Source: Tenuifilum sp040752515
GTDB taxonomy: Bacteria > Bacteroidota > Bacteroidia > Bacteroidales > Tenuifilaceae
Direction: 5' to 3'
Length of the DNA: 64,000 nucleotides
NCBI GenBank assembly: GCA_040752515.1
Contig: JBFMGQ010000011.1
Span: 34,814-98,813 of the forward strand
Within the stretch, counting starts at the first letter, position 1. Each line of letters opens with the position of its first letter. The position numbers and the translations under genes were made by a program. The notes beneath the pieces are model-generated. The model was not told the origin of the DNA, did no database searches, and worked only from the letters and a program-made list of their open reading frames with translations. Of the stretch, positions 51,268 through 59,790 are shown one piece after another.

Positions 51268-52539
51268 TTAGAATTGTTTTCGCAAAATCCTAACACCAAT
51301 AGGGCAGTAAATACATTTTCGGGCATCGCAGTAACTTGTCTTCAGATGAATTAAGGCTTGGGTGTCAAAGGCTGTTGATGGAGTAATGCCTAAATGCTTA
51401 AAATTTTCAATTACTGAGTTTTTTTCTGGGGGCATCTGTTGGAGTAAAGCAAGTGCTTTTGTTTCCAAATTGGCTTTTGCCCTGCTTCGGCCATAGCTGA
51501 ACATAAATGGTACGATGGTATTGATGGTAATCAGCCTAATGGTTTCCTCTCCTAAGCGTTTTTTCAAGGGTTTCGACTCCTCGCCGAAAAGGTAGTGGTT
51601 GGTCCAGTATTCCGACGCCTCAACGTTTAGTAGTTTTCTGAGCTGATTGATATTTTCAGCTTCCATTAGATGTGAGAAAAGACCCGATGATTTATGAATA
51701 AGCATGGCAAGAAGGGCTATTCTAATGGTTGGGAACGATGCAGGTCTAAGCCGCATAAACTTCCATTGGCTGGCCTCAATTGGTGTAAGGTTAAATTTAT
51801 CTTTTAGGTAGATGTACTCTTTTTTTAGGGCAGCCGCATAATCATCGGTTTTTGTTTTTTCTAGTAAGCCCGACTGTCCGAATAAAAGGGCTTCGATTTG
51901 AAAGGCGTTATTCTTATGCTTAGCCAATACCTTTAGCGGAAGGCTTTGGGCCAGAAGCTGAAAAGGAAGGGCGTTGGTTTTTAAGCCAAGGGAACGGCAA
52001 AGGTCGCGGTAAAAGGCTTCTTCCCAGCTACCAGCACTTTGGCTAACCATGTCAAGTACTCGTTGGCTCTTGATTTCAAGCCTTTCGGCTTGCATACGGT
52101 CGATAGTTGAGCTTATTAGTATTGAGTCTATTCCGCCAATTTTGCTACCACACGGAATCCATTCGGTTGATTTTAATAGGTTTTGGTGGCTTTGTGCCAG
52201 TTCGGCAGGGTAGGGAATTACTAGCGTTTGAACTTCGCTTCCATTGGCTGTTATGGCTGGTTTATCGTGCTCAACTACGACGTGCAGAATCACATTATTG
52301 TAAGCACCATCAGCTTGATGGTTGTGCGCAAACCAGTCGGACGATTTAATATGCATCTCCACATTACCGGCCCAGATGGTTTTGCCTATTCGAACTTTTG
52401 CATTGGAGAAATCGGGTCCTGAGTCGGTATTATATAATCCGGGATCGATTACTTCAATCGTATCGCCTTTTGTAGTGCATAGCCCGTTAAAGGCGAAAGA
52501 CCGATAGCGCCAAATAAAATGTAAAAGCGACTCGTCCAT
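51268..52539 (-). CDS. DUF2851 family protein
   Basis: From ATG 52539 the protein has 423 residues and begins MDESLLHFIWRYRSF. Diagnostic segments are DPGLYNTDSGPDFSNAKVRIG and WAGNVEMHIKSSDWFAH, and a C-terminal cysteine set (SYCDARKCIYCPIG). The family is common in Bacteroidota; its function is unknown, and the PDF-NVEMH-SDW pattern has been noted as nuclease-like only by general appearance. A TTG extension to 52569 is rejected. Confidence 0.85.
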   Translation of the reverse strand: MDESLLHFIWRYRSFAFNGLCTTKGDTIEVIDPGLYNTDSGPDFSNAKVRIGKTIWAGNVEMHIKSSDWFAHNHQADGAYNNVILHVVVEHDKPAITANGSEVQTLVIPYPAELAQSHQNLLKSTEWIPCGSKIGGIDSILISSTIDRMQAERLEIKSQRVLDMVSQSAGSWEEAFYRDLCRSLGLKTNALPFQLLAQSLPLKVLAKHKNNAFQIEALLFGQSGLLEKTKTDDYAAALKKEYIYLKDKFNLTPIEASQWKFMRLRPASFPTIRIALLAMLIHKSSGLFSHLMEAENINQLRKLLNVEASEYWTNHYLFGEESKPLKKRLGEETIRLITINTIVPFMFSYGRSRAKANLETKALALLQQMPPEKNSVIENFKHLGITPSTAFDTQALIHLKTSYCDARKCIYCPIGVRILRKQF

Positions 52540-52625
52540 TCCAAAATGGGGTTGGATTTTAGAGCACAAGTTATAAAAAATCCAAAAAACAGAATAAGAC
52601 TATGATGCTGATTGTAAAATTGTAG

Positions 52626-52633
52626 TAATTTTG
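52626..52633 (+). promoter_or_regulatory. -7 promoter element for tRNA-Pro
   Basis: TAATTTTG matches TAnnTTTG, ten bases before the mature tRNA end. No clear -33 element. Confidence 0.5.
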
Positions 52634-52643
52634 CAAGCGCAAA

Positions 52644-52717
52644 CGGGGTGTGGCGCAGTTGGCTAGCGCGCTACGTTCGGGACGTAGAGGCCGGGAGTTC
52701 GAGTCTCCCCACCCCGA
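52644..52717 (+). tRNA. tRNA-Pro (anticodon CGG)
   Basis: Cloverleaf: acceptor CGGGGTG/CACCCCG, D arm GCGC/GCGC, anticodon stem CTACG/CGTAG with loop TTCGGGA (CGG at 52678-52680), T arm GGGAG/CTCCC with TTCGAGT loop, discriminator A52717. CCA is not encoded. Confidence 0.97.
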
Positions 52718-52720
52718 CTA

Positions 52721-52751
52721 AAGAGTTGGCGTACCGTCAACTCTTTTTTTT
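52721..52751. terminator. Terminator after tRNA-Pro, also facing the L,D-transpeptidase operon
   Basis: Ten base pairs between 52721-52730 and 52736-52745 (one G-T) with loop GTACC, followed by a T-run. It overlaps the stop codon of the convergent gene at 52750. Confidence 0.8.
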
Positions 52752-53547
52752 ATTCTAATCGCAGAACCACCTGCCCATGCTCGGGAACAGCTCGGTATAT
52801 TACCTTGGCGTCTTTCTTGCTAAGTCTAAACCTAATGTATGGCTTGTAAACCGGTGTTTTTAATTTGGTTATCCGCTTAACATCCTGAACAACAGTCCAT
52901 GTTCGTTCTCTTAAATCGAATTTGAACTGATTGAATCCGTCGGACGATTGCGATGGGTTCGACTCGTAAAAGTAGAGCAAGATATTTGGCTTAAGCTCAA
53001 GGATAAAGTTTACGGGGTCAAGGTCGGTTGTGTCGGGAACTACATCGGGGGTATATTCCGAGGTATCGCGTGGGGCAATCTTCACCATTAAAGGAACCTT
53101 AGGAATGGTTGAGGTATGCTTAGATATCGTAAATGGAACCGATAACCCTTGAACAAGAATAGGAGGATTTATAGCCGAAAACAATGGACTCACCTTAACC
53201 TGTTCGGCTTTTGCCCTATGTGCAACAACCCCTTTAATCATTAGCGAAACCGAACTATCGGGTATATTAATAGCTAAAAATATTGAATCCGATTTCGAAG
53301 CCGTTAGCAAAGCTTGGTAGTATGCTTTTTGGACGAGCAAACTCTTGGTATTTGAATCAGGCTCCGCTACCCATTCAATAGTTTTTTTTCGTTTATCAAG
53401 TTCCTTGGTAATGTATTGCTCAACGTTGTTTATGGCTTTTTGGAATGCTATTACTTTAAGAATGGTATATGATACAGCAAGTACTATAACCAGTGTAGCA
53501 GTGGTGTAGAGTGTTATTTTAATAGGCTTTCGCATAAACAAGTTCAT
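52750..53547 (-). CDS. Unknown membrane-anchored protein in the L,D-transpeptidase operon
   Basis: The 265-residue protein has one N-terminal membrane helix (about 8-34, ITLYTTATLVIVLAVSYTIL), a short helical region and then beta-rich sequence with a proline- and aspartate-rich linker (about 165-185). I recognise no family and see no catalytic motif. Its ATG overlaps the stop codon of the upstream L,D-transpeptidase (TAATG), which implies translational coupling and a shared job, probably in the periplasm. Confidence 0.65.
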   Translation of the reverse strand: MNLFMRKPIKITLYTTATLVIVLAVSYTILKVIAFQKAINNVEQYITKELDKRKKTIEWVAEPDSNTKSLLVQKAYYQALLTASKSDSIFLAINIPDSSVSLMIKGVVAHRAKAEQVKVSPLFSAINPPILVQGLSVPFTISKHTSTIPKVPLMVKIAPRDTSEYTPDVVPDTTDLDPVNFILELKPNILLYFYESNPSQSSDGFNQFKFDLRERTWTVVQDVKRITKLKTPVYKPYIRFRLSKKDAKVIYRAVPEHGQVVLRLE

Positions 53548-54263
53548 TAGTAAATGTAAACTTTCGATCCTAATTCTAAAGTTTTGTAAACAGCCTCTAG
53601 GTCATCGTCGTTCATTCTGATGCAGCCATGGGTAACAGGCATGCCAAGAAAACGTTTATATATGGTTCCGTGAATGAGGTAACCATCGCCGATGCTTAAG
53701 GCATAATCTCCCAAAACACCAGCCTCCCAGCGCGATGGGTCGTTAGCCGATGGAATTGGCAAACCTTCCTCTACATACGACCAGTCGGGGCGGCGCCATA
53801 CCGGGTTGGTTACTTTTCCCAATACCTTATACATGCCCTTTGGGGTATGAAATATCCACTGACGCTTATCGTGCGATTTGAGCAGGGTATAGCTACCCGT
53901 GCTGCAAAATCCTTCACGAACCTGTTTGCGATTTTTGTATAACCTGAAACGATTGTAAGTTGTGTTGACCACAATGTATGGTTGGGAGGGGGTGAGATTT
54001 TGGAATTGCTGTTTCAATGTTGCCACCTCTTTATTGAGCTTTTTAAGCTCAACTTTATCTTCTTGAACGGAATCAATGGCAAATGTCCATTTCCTGTTTT
54101 GAACAACAAGTTCAGCTAGGGGTTGAGAGAAGTAGGTTGCATAAAAGAACAGAATGATAAAGCCGGAGAGTATAATGTTGATTAGCAACATTGCGTAGCC
54201 AAAACGCTTGACCCTAGGGTTTATTTCAGAGTTAAAGTCGAAGTTATTTTCAGTTTGATTCAT
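53547..54263 (-). CDS. L,D-transpeptidase (YkuD domain), membrane-anchored
   Basis: The 238-residue protein has an N-terminal membrane helix (about 23-43), a coiled-coil-like stretch (about 65-90) and a YkuD domain (about 95-238) with the active site MPVTHGCIRMND (His and Cys). It should form 3-3 crosslinks or attach proteins to peptidoglycan in the periplasm. It starts two bases after the stop of the other L,D-transpeptidase gene and overlaps the next gene by one base. Confidence 0.9.
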   Translation of the reverse strand: MNQTENNFDFNSEINPRVKRFGYAMLLINIILSGFIILFFYATYFSQPLAELVVQNRKWTFAIDSVQEDKVELKKLNKEVATLKQQFQNLTPSQPYIVVNTTYNRFRLYKNRKQVREGFCSTGSYTLLKSHDKRQWIFHTPKGMYKVLGKVTNPVWRRPDWSYVEEGLPIPSANDPSRWEAGVLGDYALSIGDGYLIHGTIYKRFLGMPVTHGCIRMNDDDLEAVYKTLELGSKVYIY

Positions 54264-54265
54264 AG

Positions 54266-55408
54266 TTACCCCTTTATATGACTACGTTTAAGGTTCAGAC
54301 TCATGGCAATGGTATTAAAATCGGCTATTGATCCAACAATAACTACAGGCGTGCCAACTTCAACAATCTTGTAAACCAAGAGCATGTCGTTGTTGTTGAG
54401 AGCAATGCAGCCATCAGTCCAATCAGTTCCTTTACCACCATCGCCGTGGATTTCTATTAACCCACCTATTTGTGCGTATCGAGGTATTCGGCCTGCAGCC
54501 TTTTCCTTATTGAAATTTTCTATGTCTTCAGAATTTGGGTAGTTGAGGAGCAGTGCCCTAAAGTATTTGGTCTTGTTTGCAGGAATTTTGCTCTTTACCA
54601 AATAGATTCCTTCAGGGGTAGCCTTATCGCCTTTCAGGCGTTTACGCCCCATCCAGTTTTTACCAAATTCTGCATCAAATTCATACATCCTTGCCCCGTT
54701 TTGGTAGATATAAAGTTTCCGGGCAAATTTATCTACTATTATTGCCATGGAATTGTTCTTGGCCGTGTTGTTTATGGCACTTTTAACTAGTCGGTTCCAG
54801 TAGGGTTGCGAGTTAAAGTAATCTTCAAGATCGTCGAGGGTTTTTTTGTAGGAATCCATTATCAAATCCTCGGCCAACTTAATTTTTTCCGACGATTCTA
54901 GGTAATCGCCCTTTTTAAATGCCACCTCTGCCTCATGGATTAGCATTTTGCCTTTTGAAATTTTTCTACGAAACTCATCAGGCAGGGGTAGCCTTTGAAA
55001 AAGGTCGTTCATGTTCGAGATAAGGGAGGTGAGATCGTCTATTTTATCCTTAACCGTAATAACCAAGTTCTTTGAAAGCTCCTTCGAATTGTTTGTAGCA
55101 CTTTTAGCCATTTCGGCCGATTTCTTGGCAAAGTACGATACTTTTTGGTAGTTGCGGCGCAAAATGAAGCGCTTGTTTTGAATGTTCCAGTGCTTCAAGG
55201 CCGAATCGTAGTAAGCTTTTGCCTTCAGGTACTTTTCCCTGGAGTAACGCCGAGCATTTGACTTTGATGCCTGATGCAGCGAAGCCAGGGCGTAATCGAT
55301 ATCTCCCTTTGGGGGTTCTGGTATAGAGTAATAGAATAGTGCAAATCCTCCTCCTAGTATGGATAGAATTGCAAGGACAATTAGGCTATATTTCCAAATC
55401 GGTTTCAT
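54266..55408 (-). CDS. L,D-transpeptidase with N-terminal helical (DUF4398-like) domain
   Basis: The 380-residue protein has a membrane helix (about 7-28), a long helical region (about 35-195) with repeated Y..A patterns, and a YkuD domain (about 215-370) with IEIHGDGGKGTDW then TDGCIALNNND as active site. The helical half resembles the stand-alone lipoprotein at 55478-56074 in length and pattern (FKKGDYLESSEKIKLAED against YDAGKYMDASNKMKAAKE). It is the first gene of a three-gene operon. Confidence 0.88.
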   Translation of the reverse strand: MKPIWKYSLIVLAILSILGGGFALFYYSIPEPPKGDIDYALASLHQASKSNARRYSREKYLKAKAYYDSALKHWNIQNKRFILRRNYQKVSYFAKKSAEMAKSATNNSKELSKNLVITVKDKIDDLTSLISNMNDLFQRLPLPDEFRRKISKGKMLIHEAEVAFKKGDYLESSEKIKLAEDLIMDSYKKTLDDLEDYFNSQPYWNRLVKSAINNTAKNNSMAIIVDKFARKLYIYQNGARMYEFDAEFGKNWMGRKRLKGDKATPEGIYLVKSKIPANKTKYFRALLLNYPNSEDIENFNKEKAAGRIPRYAQIGGLIEIHGDGGKGTDWTDGCIALNNNDMLLVYKIVEVGTPVVIVGSIADFNTIAMSLNLKRSHIKG

Positions 55409-55421
55409 ACGGGTGCAAATA

Positions 55422-55461
55422 TCAAAAAAAAATCCCCGGTAAAAAAATTGCCGGGGATTTT
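55422..55461 (-). terminator. Terminator after the coiled-coil lipoprotein gene
   Basis: AAAATCCCCGG (55429-55439) and CCGGGGATTTT (55451-55461) form an 11-pair stem; on the minus strand a run of T follows. Confidence 0.85.
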
Positions 55462-55477
55462 ATTGCAAGTAGTTTAA

Positions 55478-56074
55478 TTACTTTTTGCCCTTAACTTTAG
55501 CAATAGCATCGTTAAGTTCGGTGTTGATCTTGGTTGCGCTTTCTTTAGCAGCTTTCATCTTGTTGGAAGCATCCATGTACTTGCCAGCATCGTATAGGCC
55601 TTTAGCTTCGTTAACAGTAGCTTCGATGGTGGCCATTTCAGCTTTCATTTGTTCAAGAACAGCAGCGCCTTCTTTGCCACGAGGAGCCTTCTTCATGAGC
55701 TTGCCATTTTCTTCCATCATGGTGGCAACTTCAGTCATAAGGCCTTCTACTTCTTTCTTAACTTCTTCTTTCTTAGCAATAGCGTTAACCTTTAATTGCT
55801 GAGCCATGCCAAGAATACGATCGAGTTTTTCGCTGGCTGGGCCAAATTTCTTGAATAATTTTGACTTTTGAACTTCAATGTCGGCCATTACAGCGCTCAT
55901 TGAATCCTGAACAGCTGCAAAATCAGCAGCAAGATAAACATCAGCTTCAGCAGCTTTAGCCGAATCAATAGCGGCGTTAGCAGCATCAATCTTTTCCTGG
56001 GGCACTTTGCCACAGCTCGAAAGCATAGCAACCATTGTCAAGGCTGCGAATCCAAGTAAAAGTGTCTTTTTCAT
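55478..56074 (-). CDS. Helical lipoprotein, DUF4398-like
   Basis: The 198-residue protein has a lipoprotein signal ending MLSSC and is otherwise alanine-, lysine- and glutamate-rich helix, with AANAAIDSAKAAEADVYLAA near the N-terminus and GLYDAGKYMDASNKMKAAKE near the C-terminus, as in DUF4398-type envelope proteins. Its helical pattern matches the N-terminal half of the neighbouring L,D-transpeptidase. It is probably an abundant outer-membrane lipoprotein: it has a -7 box (56126-56133) and its own terminator. Confidence 0.75.
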   Translation of the reverse strand: MKKTLLLGFAALTMVAMLSSCGKVPQEKIDAANAAIDSAKAAEADVYLAADFAAVQDSMSAVMADIEVQKSKLFKKFGPASEKLDRILGMAQQLKVNAIAKKEEVKKEVEGLMTEVATMMEENGKLMKKAPRGKEGAAVLEQMKAEMATIEATVNEAKGLYDAGKYMDASNKMKAAKESATKINTELNDAIAKVKGKK

Positions 56075-56125
56075 AATCGAAATGTTTGGGTTTGTTAGTT
56101 AAACATTAAAGTTTAATTTTCAATG

Positions 56126-56133
56126 CAAATGTA
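56126..56133 (-). promoter_or_regulatory. -7 promoter element for the helical lipoprotein gene
   Basis: TACATTTG on the minus strand matches TAnnTTTG, 52 bases before the ATG. The rest of the divergent gap to 56348 is AT-rich; for the plus-strand gene only a near match TATTTTG at about 56313 was seen. Confidence 0.45.
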
Positions 56134-56348
56134 TGGGGTTGTTCAATTCATTGTTCTTTGTTGATGTAATTTTTTTGTTATTTATAACGAAAAAATTTGT
56201 AAATAACTGGTAAACAGCAAGATAAAAATTTAAAAAAATGTTAAAAAGTTAATGCTTCGTTTTGACTCTTTCTTTTTGTTTACAATATTGTTTTCCCTGT
56301 TCATCTTTTTAAAATATTTTGTAACATTACAATTTAAAAAAGTCAAAA

Positions 56349-57800
56349 ATGAAAAAGATCAAAGTTATTGCTGTTACCTGCATCGTCTTGCTCTTTGCAC
56401 TAGTCTCCCTTGGCCAACAAATTGATGCCAATAAGTTAAAGGATCATGTATACCTGCTTGCAGCCGATTCGCTAATGGGAAGGGGTTTCGGCACTGATGG
56501 TGGACGTAGGGCTGCTCAATACATTTCAGAACAGTTCGAAAAAATTGGTCTTACTCCTTGGCAGGGGAAGTACAAGCACCCGTTCATTAGTTCAGGCATG
56601 ATGCTTAAAACTGAAGGAACAAACGTAATAGGCTGGATTGAGGGATCGGATTCAGTGCTTAAAAGCGAGTTTATTGTGCTTGGCGCACATTACGACCATT
56701 TAGCATATAAGATTGTAAATGATCAACCTGTTGTTTACAACGGTGCCGACGATAATGCTTCAGGGGTTGCTTCGGTTATTGAGATTGGTCGATGGCTTGT
56801 TCAGAATAAAGAAAATTTAAAACGCTCGGTTATTCTGGTTGCATTTGATGGCGAAGAGGCAGGTTTAATTGGTTCAAATTACCTTGTTAGCCAGCGAATT
56901 TTGCCTGTTGATAGTATTAAGTTCATGTTTAGCCTCGATATGGTGGGCATGCTGCAACAATATGGAGGAATCGATCTGGTTGGGAATAAAACACTTAGCC
57001 ATGGCGATGAATTTTTTGCTCAGCTGGCTGCCAAGCATGGTATTGTGGTAAAAAAATCGGGGCGAAAAATTGAAATGCAAACCGATACTCATCCTTTTGG
57101 GAAAGTGGGCATACCGGCAGTTCATGTTTTTACTTCCACTGTATCGCCTTACCACAAGCCCGAAGATGATGCCGATAAGCTCGATTATGATGGAATGGCC
57201 CGAATAGCAAATTTTGTTACCGATGCAACCATACAGCTTTCCAATGCCGATGCCGTTAAACCCGATGCCCAGTTTGCTGCAAAAAAAAGTAGCAGGTTTT
57301 CCGTTGGTTTCCAGCTTGGCGTTGGGAATACTTACCACGAGTATAAAAATGAGTTTTACAACTCAAAGGAGGGGTTTTCTTTTAACGCTGGTTTGTCATC
57401 GCTTATTGGTTTAAGTAGATCGCTCGATCTGCAAATCAATGCCCTTTATCAAACTACAGGGACTGAGCATCGCTACGGTAGTTTAAGAACGCATGAAGTA
57501 ATGATTCCTGTCAATCTTCTTTTATACCTTGGTGGGAAAAAGCAACAGATGCTAGCACCTAACCTATACCTTATGGGTGGAGGTTACTACTCCTATCGTT
57601 TTGCAGGCAAAATTGGCGATGGCAGTTTCGATGTGAATGAAAACATGCGAAAAGAAAACTATGGTTTTCAGGTTGGCGCTGGTTTTAGAGTTATGGGTGT
57701 GAATTTCCAATTCGTTCGTCAGGTTGCATTAAAATCAATTGAGCGGGATTACAATATCATTCCAAGTACATTTATGTTTAGTATGGGCTTTACATTTTAG
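56349..57800 (+). CDS. M28-type metallopeptidase fused to a C-terminal beta-barrel
   Basis: The 483-residue protein has a signal peptide (1-22, ending SLGQQ), an M28 aminopeptidase domain (about 25-298) with complete zinc ligands (His114, Asp134, Glu169/Glu170, Asp197, His269; motifs GAHYDHL, NGADDNASG, FDGEEAGLIGS) and a C-terminal region (about 315-483) of alternating polar-aromatic strands ending MGFTF, characteristic of an outer-membrane barrel. The peptidase would thus be tethered to the outer membrane from the periplasmic side. M28 domains are usually free or lipoproteins; fusion to a barrel is unusual. It is followed after 18 bases by an exported amidotransferase-like protein. Confidence 0.85.
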   Translation: MKKIKVIAVTCIVLLFALVSLGQQIDANKLKDHVYLLAADSLMGRGFGTDGGRRAAQYISEQFEKIGLTPWQGKYKHPFISSGMMLKTEGTNVIGWIEGSDSVLKSEFIVLGAHYDHLAYKIVNDQPVVYNGADDNASGVASVIEIGRWLVQNKENLKRSVILVAFDGEEAGLIGSNYLVSQRILPVDSIKFMFSLDMVGMLQQYGGIDLVGNKTLSHGDEFFAQLAAKHGIVVKKSGRKIEMQTDTHPFGKVGIPAVHVFTSTVSPYHKPEDDADKLDYDGMARIANFVTDATIQLSNADAVKPDAQFAAKKSSRFSVGFQLGVGNTYHEYKNEFYNSKEGFSFNAGLSSLIGLSRSLDLQINALYQTTGTEHRYGSLRTHEVMIPVNLLLYLGGKKQQMLAPNLYLMGGGYYSYRFAGKIGDGSFDVNENMRKENYGFQVGAGFRVMGVNFQFVRQVALKSIERDYNIIPSTFMFSMGFTF

Positions 57801-57818
57801 CCATAAAACCATTGTATC

Positions 57819-58934
57819 ATGAAAAACAGGCTTAAAATCATAGTGCTTGCAGCTACTGTTTTGCTAGGCATCTATTCCTGCAGTAGGAATGCAGGTAACA
57901 TTGTAATAGGTATTGACGATATCGGGAAAAACGATAGGGTGCTCGTTCTAATGCACCCCACCGAGAATAACATCAAAACATTTAATTATCTGATTGATAA
58001 CAAAATATTACCCATACCTTCTGTCGTACAGGTAATTGGAGTATATCACGCTTCGGAAAAATACGACTATTCCCAATCGGTTGAGTATATCAAGAAGAAT
58101 AAGTTGACAAATTATAAGTTACTGCCTGTTCAGGAGCCAATAACCGAAAGCGGAATTTATAGGGTAAACGAGTGCTCTGCTGTTTTTACCCGATTAGCAA
58201 AGGTTAGCGATGGTATTATTTTTACAGGAGGTCCAGACATTCCTCCTTCCATTTACGGTGAAAAAACATCACTCCTAACCCAAATTACCGATCCGGTGCG
58301 TCATTGCTTTGAGATATCGTTTATGTTCCATTTAATTGGAGGTTCAAGGGATACTTTATTTCAACCATTGCTCGATGCCAAACCCTTGATGCCCGTCATA
58401 GGCATATGCCTTGGCATGCAAACCATGAATGTTGCAGCCGGCGGAACCTTAATTCAGGATATACCCTCGGAAATATACGGTATTGATAATGTTGAGGATG
58501 CTCTTATGCAGCAAACCAATAGCATGCATAGGAACTACAATGCCAATTATGCTCTGGATGATAAATTACTTTGGGGAAACTTTCATCAGATTGATGTTTT
58601 AAACGAGCCGTTAAAATCAATTTGCCATAGCCAACCCTGGGTTCTAAGTAGCCACCACCAGGCAGTGGAGCTGTTAGGAAGAAACTTGAAGGTTATTGCC
58701 ACATCGGTCGATGGCAAAGTGGTTGAAGCAATTGCACACACAAAATACCCAAACGTTATCGGGATTCAATTCCATCCGGAACCCACACTTTTATACAATA
58801 ACGATGAGTTTTTGCGGTTTGTGCCAAACCAGCCTTCGAGGCTAACATACCTCGACATGTATTCGGGTGAGGCCGGCGAGACCTTCCACCGTAATTTTTG
58901 GTCATGGTTTGGTCGAAAAGTTATAGAACAGTAA
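57819..58934 (+). CDS. Exported class I glutamine amidotransferase-like (gamma-glutamyl hydrolase family) lipoprotein
   Basis: The 371-residue protein starts with a lipoprotein signal ending GIYSC, followed by a peptidase C26-type domain: DGIIFTGGPDIPPSIYGE, the nucleophile Cys197 in GICLGMQT, and His319/Glu321 in GIQFHPE. This is a complete triad, as in gamma-glutamyl-GABA hydrolase (PuuD-like) enzymes, but here exported. Possible substrates are gamma-glutamyl peptides, including those from peptidoglycan. It forms a probable operon with the M28-barrel gene. Its stop is six bases from that of pyrF. Confidence 0.85.
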   Translation: MKNRLKIIVLAATVLLGIYSCSRNAGNIVIGIDDIGKNDRVLVLMHPTENNIKTFNYLIDNKILPIPSVVQVIGVYHASEKYDYSQSVEYIKKNKLTNYKLLPVQEPITESGIYRVNECSAVFTRLAKVSDGIIFTGGPDIPPSIYGEKTSLLTQITDPVRHCFEISFMFHLIGGSRDTLFQPLLDAKPLMPVIGICLGMQTMNVAAGGTLIQDIPSEIYGIDNVEDALMQQTNSMHRNYNANYALDDKLLWGNFHQIDVLNEPLKSICHSQPWVLSSHHQAVELLGRNLKVIATSVDGKVVEAIAHTKYPNVIGIQFHPEPTLLYNNDEFLRFVPNQPSRLTYLDMYSGEAGETFHRNFWSWFGRKVIEQ

Positions 58935-58940
58935 CGGCTA

Positions 58941-59774
58941 CTATATTAAACCTTTCTGTTTGAGTAAGCTTTCCATTTCCTGTTGAAGTTTGAGAGCACG
59001 TTTGCGAGCCTCCGTGGTAAAATTGCCGGTTATGTCGGCATAAATTATGCCACGCGATGAGTTTACAATCAACCCACAACGGTGGTTCATGCCATTCTCG
59101 GCTACTTTTTGAAGGCTTCCGCCTTGCTCGCCAACACCTGGAACTAGCAGGAAGTGGTGTGGAGCATGTTTGCGCACTGCAGCAAAGTACTCGGGATGGG
59201 TGGCCCCAACAACAAACATCATGTTGGCATCGCTGCCCCAATGCATCGATTTAAGAACAACATCCTCAAACAGCAAATTGCCGGTTTGCCTATTTTCTAC
59301 TAGCTGAAAATCGCCAAAACTCTCATTCGAGGTAATTGCCAAAAGTATTGTCCATTTCCCATCGTACTGTAAGTAAGGAACCACAGAGTCTTGGCCAAGG
59401 TATGGCGATACAGTTACCGCATCGCAGCCCAAGCTTTGGAAGTATGCCTTTGCATACATTCGGGCAGTATTTGCAATGTCGCCGCGTTTGGCATCGGCAA
59501 TTACAAGCAAATCGGGGTGATGGGTTTTAAGATACTTAACGGTTTTAACTAAGCTGTTCCAACCTGCCGCACCATGAACCTCATAAAAAGCCAGGTTTAG
59601 CTTGTAGGCAATGGCTAAATCATGGGTGACTTCAATGATTTTGCGGTTGAACTCAAACATCGGATCATCCTTGGTGAGCAAATGCTCTGGGATTTTGGTG
59701 AGTTCGGTATCGAGCCCCACGCAGAGAAAACTGCGTTTCTTTTTAATCTGTTCAAATAGTTCTTGGGCTGTCAT
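58941..59774 (-). CDS. pyrF: Orotidine 5'-phosphate decarboxylase (type 2)
   Basis: The 277-residue protein has the OMP decarboxylase core motif VIADAKRGDIANT (catalytic Asp-Lys) and the long-form layout of subfamily 2, beginning FEQIKKKRSFLCVGLDTELTK. It produces UMP, after PyrE (9034-9660). It is the last gene of purM-prfA-pyrF, 16 bases after prfA. Confidence 0.95.
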   Translation of the reverse strand: MTAQELFEQIKKKRSFLCVGLDTELTKIPEHLLTKDDPMFEFNRKIIEVTHDLAIAYKLNLAFYEVHGAAGWNSLVKTVKYLKTHHPDLLVIADAKRGDIANTARMYAKAYFQSLGCDAVTVSPYLGQDSVVPYLQYDGKWTILLAITSNESFGDFQLVENRQTGNLLFEDVVLKSMHWGSDANMMFVVGATHPEYFAAVRKHAPHHFLLVPGVGEQGGSLQKVAENGMNHRCGLIVNSSRGIIYADITGNFTTEARKRALKLQQEMESLLKQKGLI

Positions 59775-59790
59775 AGGCAGTAGCGTTTTT

